A stretch of DNA of 7,534 nt, from assembly GCA_023395695.1 (NCBI GenBank), contig JAEWYJ010000095.1, positions 1 to 7,534 on the forward strand. The letters are read 5' to 3'. This DNA is from Bacillota bacterium. Its GTDB lineage: Bacteria; Bacillota; Clostridia; Oscillospirales; Ruminococcaceae. Positions within the stretch are counted from its first letter, which is position 1; each line of letters opens with the position of its first letter. The notes under the pieces are model-generated. The model searched no databases. It was given only the letters and a program-made list of their open reading frames with translations, and had not been told where the DNA came from. Below, piece after piece: positions 6,355 through 7,534 of this stretch. The translations under genes were made by a program, and so were the position numbers.

Positions 6355-6362
6355 CCTCCTTT
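6355..6362 (-). promoter_or_regulatory. Ribosome binding site that fixes the rsmA start
   Basis: The minus strand reads AAAGGAGG, followed by a short spacer and the TTG at 6347. It supports TTG rather than the upstream ATG at 6401. Confidence 0.8.
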
Positions 6363-6486
6363 ATGAATCGATCTATTTATCAGACGATAAGCGTCCCGCA
6401 CCGTCCGGCATGGTGGTCCGTCGGGCTATGCGGATCATCTTCATCTTTAACACACATTCATCCAGCTTTTAATCGCCATGCGTTAC

Positions 6487-6495
6487 AGTATAGCA
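6487..6495 (-). promoter_or_regulatory. Candidate extended -10 promoter of rsmA
   Basis: The minus strand reads TGC-TATACT, an extended -10. The -35 region is poor. The resulting leader would be about 130 bases. The same TGC-TATANT form stands before the usp-like gene. Confidence 0.4.
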
Positions 6496-6665
6496 TAAAT
6501 CTCACGTACATTGCCATACATCCGCTAAAGTAAATGAGATCTATCCACCCAAAGAAGCGCGCCGACCCACTTTACCTCTGGCGCCGGATCTGCCTTGCCG
6601 AATACAAAACCATTTACTGTTTTATTGTGTTTTTTTGTTGCGCACCGGCATAAACCGCTTGCAAC

Positions 6666-6694
6666 TTGACCGCTTTTATTTTATGATATAAAAA
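6666..6694 (+). promoter_or_regulatory. Candidate promoter of the dCMP deaminase gene
   Basis: TTGACC (6666-6671) is a good -35. The -10 is either TATAAA (6687-6692, 15-base spacing) or TAAAAA (6689-6694, 17-base spacing). It lies directly upstream of the ribosome site, so the leader would be short. Confidence 0.5.
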
Positions 6695-6702
6695 ACAGGC
6701 CC

Positions 6703-6709
6703 GGGAGGT
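6703..6709 (+). promoter_or_regulatory. Ribosome binding site of the dCMP deaminase gene
   Basis: GGGAGGT stands 7 bases before the ATG at 6717, confirming that start. Confidence 0.8.
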
Positions 6710-6716
6710 TTGGCGC

Positions 6717-7208
6717 ATGACCAGACGCGATAAAATTAATTACTACCTAGACATTGCAGAAACGGTCGCTGAACGCGGCACCTGTCTGCGCCGGCTTTTC
6801 GGCGCGATTATTGTTAAGAACGACCAGATTATCTCCACCGGCTATGTCGGCGCTCCCCGTGGCCGCTGCAACTGCTCCGATCTGGGCTATTGCGCACGCG
6901 AAAAGCTCAATGTCCCCCGCGGTGAGCGCTATGAGCTTTGCCGTTCGGTGCACGCCGAGGCCAACGCCATTATACACGCTGCCCGAACCGACATGCTCGA
7001 CGCTACGCTTTATTTGGTCGGCAAGGAGGTCGCCACCGGCGCATATGTTCCTAACGCCAATTCCTGCGCCATGTGCAAACGCATGATTATCAATGCCGGT
7101 ATCGCCACGGTGGTTATCCGGGACAGCAAAGAGGATTTCCGCGTCATGCGCGTGTATGACCAATGGGTGCTCGACGACGAAACCCTTGATTTAAAGCTCG
7201 GTTATTGA
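6717..7208 (+). CDS. Deoxycytidylate (dCMP) deaminase, ComEB-like
   Basis: This is a zinc enzyme that would deaminate dCMP to dUMP, feeding thymidylate synthase for dTTP. The 163 residues fit the family. Zinc and catalytic residues are H79-A-E81 (His ligand, Glu proton shuttle) and C117-A-M-C120 (two Cys ligands) within SCAMCKRMIINAGI. The N-terminal C23-LRR-LFGAIIVKNDQIISTGYVGAPRG is the substrate-side strand pair. The Cys-rich insert (C51, C53, C59, C75, with NCSDLGYCAREKLNVPRGERYELCRSVHAE) is typical of the ComE-operon-2 dCMP deaminases. Ser116 stands where many relatives have Pro before the CxxC pair. ATG at 6717 has a good ribosome site. It appears single-gene, with its own promoter and terminator. 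A broader cytidine/deoxycytidylate deaminase role is the main alternative. Confidence 0.93.
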   Translation: MTRRDKINYYLDIAETVAERGTCLRRLFGAIIVKNDQIISTGYVGAPRGRCNCSDLGYCAREKLNVPRGERYELCRSVHAEANAIIHAARTDMLDATLYLVGKEVATGAYVPNANSCAMCKRMIINAGIATVVIRDSKEDFRVMRVYDQWVLDDETLDLKLGY

Positions 7209-7213
7209 TGTTT

Positions 7214-7245
7214 AATGCAGGTGCCGCAACGGCATCTGCATTTTT
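7214..7245 (+). terminator. Intrinsic terminator of the dCMP deaminase gene
   Basis: AATGCAGGTGCCG (7214-7226) pairs with CGGCATCTGCATT (7230-7242) over 13 bp with one G-U, around a CAA loop, and runs into TTTTT (7241-7245). It begins 5 bases after the stop codon. Confidence 0.88.
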
Positions 7246-7286
7246 AAGTCGAACATTATCGGCCAGATTTTTTCGGCCGTGCTGTC

Positions 7287-7302
7287 AAACCGGTTCCGGT
7301 TT
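7287..7302. repeat. Short inverted repeat abutting the tandem array
   Basis: AAACCGG-TT-CCGGTTT is a perfect 7-bp inverted repeat that ends exactly where the first 110-bp unit begins. A weaker CGGCC/GGCCG hairpin lies at 7260-7279. Neither is part of the repeated unit. Confidence 0.5.
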
Positions 7303-7412
7303 ATGGTATAATAGCCGCAAGACGGCTATTATACCCGGGTAATGCGCAACGGCTCGCCGCTTAACGCGGCAACCGCCTTTTGATGCGCAAATTATACCAT
7401 TCGCTTACGCTC
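7303..7412. repeat. 110-bp tandem repeat, unit 1
   Basis: The unit begins ATGGTATAAT and ends CGCTTACGCTC. Within it, GGTATAATAGCCG (7305-7317) and CGGCTATTATACC (7323-7335) form a perfect 13-bp hairpin with loop CAAGA. GCCGC (7356-7360) pairs with GCGGC (7366-7370), with CGG/CCG outside. ATGGTATAAT (7303-7312) is also complementary to ATTATACCAT (7391-7400). The octamer ATGCGCAA occurs twice (7342-7349 and 7383-7390). No frame stays open across units, because 110 is not a multiple of three and stops are frequent, so it is noncoding. Confidence 0.95.
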
Positions 7413-7522
7413 ATGGTATAATAGCCGCAAGACGGCTATTATACCCGGGTAATGCGCAACGGCTCGCCGCTTAACGCGGCAACCGCCTTTTGATGCGCAA
7501 ATTATACCATTCGCTTACGCTC
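7413..7522. repeat. 110-bp tandem repeat, unit 2
   Basis: Every base is identical to unit 1 by direct reading, with no spacer. The identity implies recent duplication, active homogenisation or constraint. Confidence 0.95.
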
Positions 7523-7534
7523 ATGGTATAATAG
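7523..7534. repeat. 110-bp tandem repeat, unit 3 (first 12 bases, cut by window end)
   Basis: ATGGTATAATAG matches the start of units 1 and 2, so the array continues beyond the window. Total copy number is unknown. Confidence 0.85.

Larger units (their letters stand above)
6348..6716. other. Divergent spacer between rsmA and the dCMP deaminase gene
   Basis: No gene is seen. It holds candidate promoters and ribosome sites for both flanking genes (listed separately). A small inverted repeat GTTGC (6637-6641) / GCAAC (6661-6665) abuts the predicted -35 of the deaminase gene. The stretch 6500-6630 shows no clear structure. Confidence 0.5.

Noticed and set aside
6348..6401. N-terminal extension of RsmA from the ATG at 6401
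   Set aside because: The added 18 residues have no family counterpart, and the strong ribosome site lies inside them, so TTG at 6347 is preferred.
7361..7414. Small minus-strand peptide of 17 residues within each repeat unit
   Set aside because: It has no ribosome site and is short enough to arise by chance.
7303..7534. CRISPR array
   Set aside because: The whole 110-bp unit is repeated without unique spacers, and no cas genes are seen.

Overview
The window suggests a moderately GC-rich, low-oxygen member of the Bacillota, probably class Clostridia. This is an inference from gene families: a Rex redox repressor, an EpsG-type exopolysaccharide polymerase, a KdpD/UspA-like stress protein of clostridial type and a ComEB-type dCMP deaminase. 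Strong AGGAGG ribosome sites and frequent TTG/GTG starts fit this. No rRNA, tRNA, transposase, phage gene or CRISPR array was seen.

Layout. (1) Positions 1-3420 (+) are the end of an exopolysaccharide/capsule operon: a GT4 glycosyltransferase cut by the window edge, an EpsG-like multi-pass membrane protein and a WcaJ-type undecaprenyl-phosphate sugar phosphotransferase. An intrinsic terminator follows at 3465-3504. (2) 3505-3798 has no convincing gene. It holds a GC-rich, highly self-complementary block (3537-3651) and a perfect 19-bp hairpin (3734-3781) that ends the converging minus-strand gene. (3) A universal-stress-like gene (3799-4254, -) and rex (4492-5142, +) diverge from a 237-bp AT-rich spacer with a clear rex promoter and a perfect 16-bp palindrome. 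(4) rex converges on rsmA (5484-6347, -). The gap holds a strong two-way terminator flanked by two copies of a degenerate ~48-bp repeat. (5) After a 369-bp divergent spacer comes a dCMP deaminase gene (6717-7208, +) with its own terminator. (6) From 7303 to the window end there is a perfect 110-bp tandem repeat: two full copies and the first 12 bases of a third. It is full of inverted repeats and TGG-TATAAT boxes on both strands.

How the genes work together. In the polysaccharide operon, the phosphotransferase would load the first sugar onto undecaprenyl phosphate, the GT4 enzyme would extend the chain and the EpsG-like protein would polymerise the product. The other genes are housekeeping: redox control (rex), stress response (usp-like), 16S rRNA dimethylation (rsmA) and dUMP supply for dTTP (dCMP deaminase). 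They share intergenic regions rather than one pathway.

The best candidates for undescribed biology are the 110-bp tandem array with competing hairpins and promoter-like boxes, and the structured block at 3537-3651. Neither could be compared with a database here.
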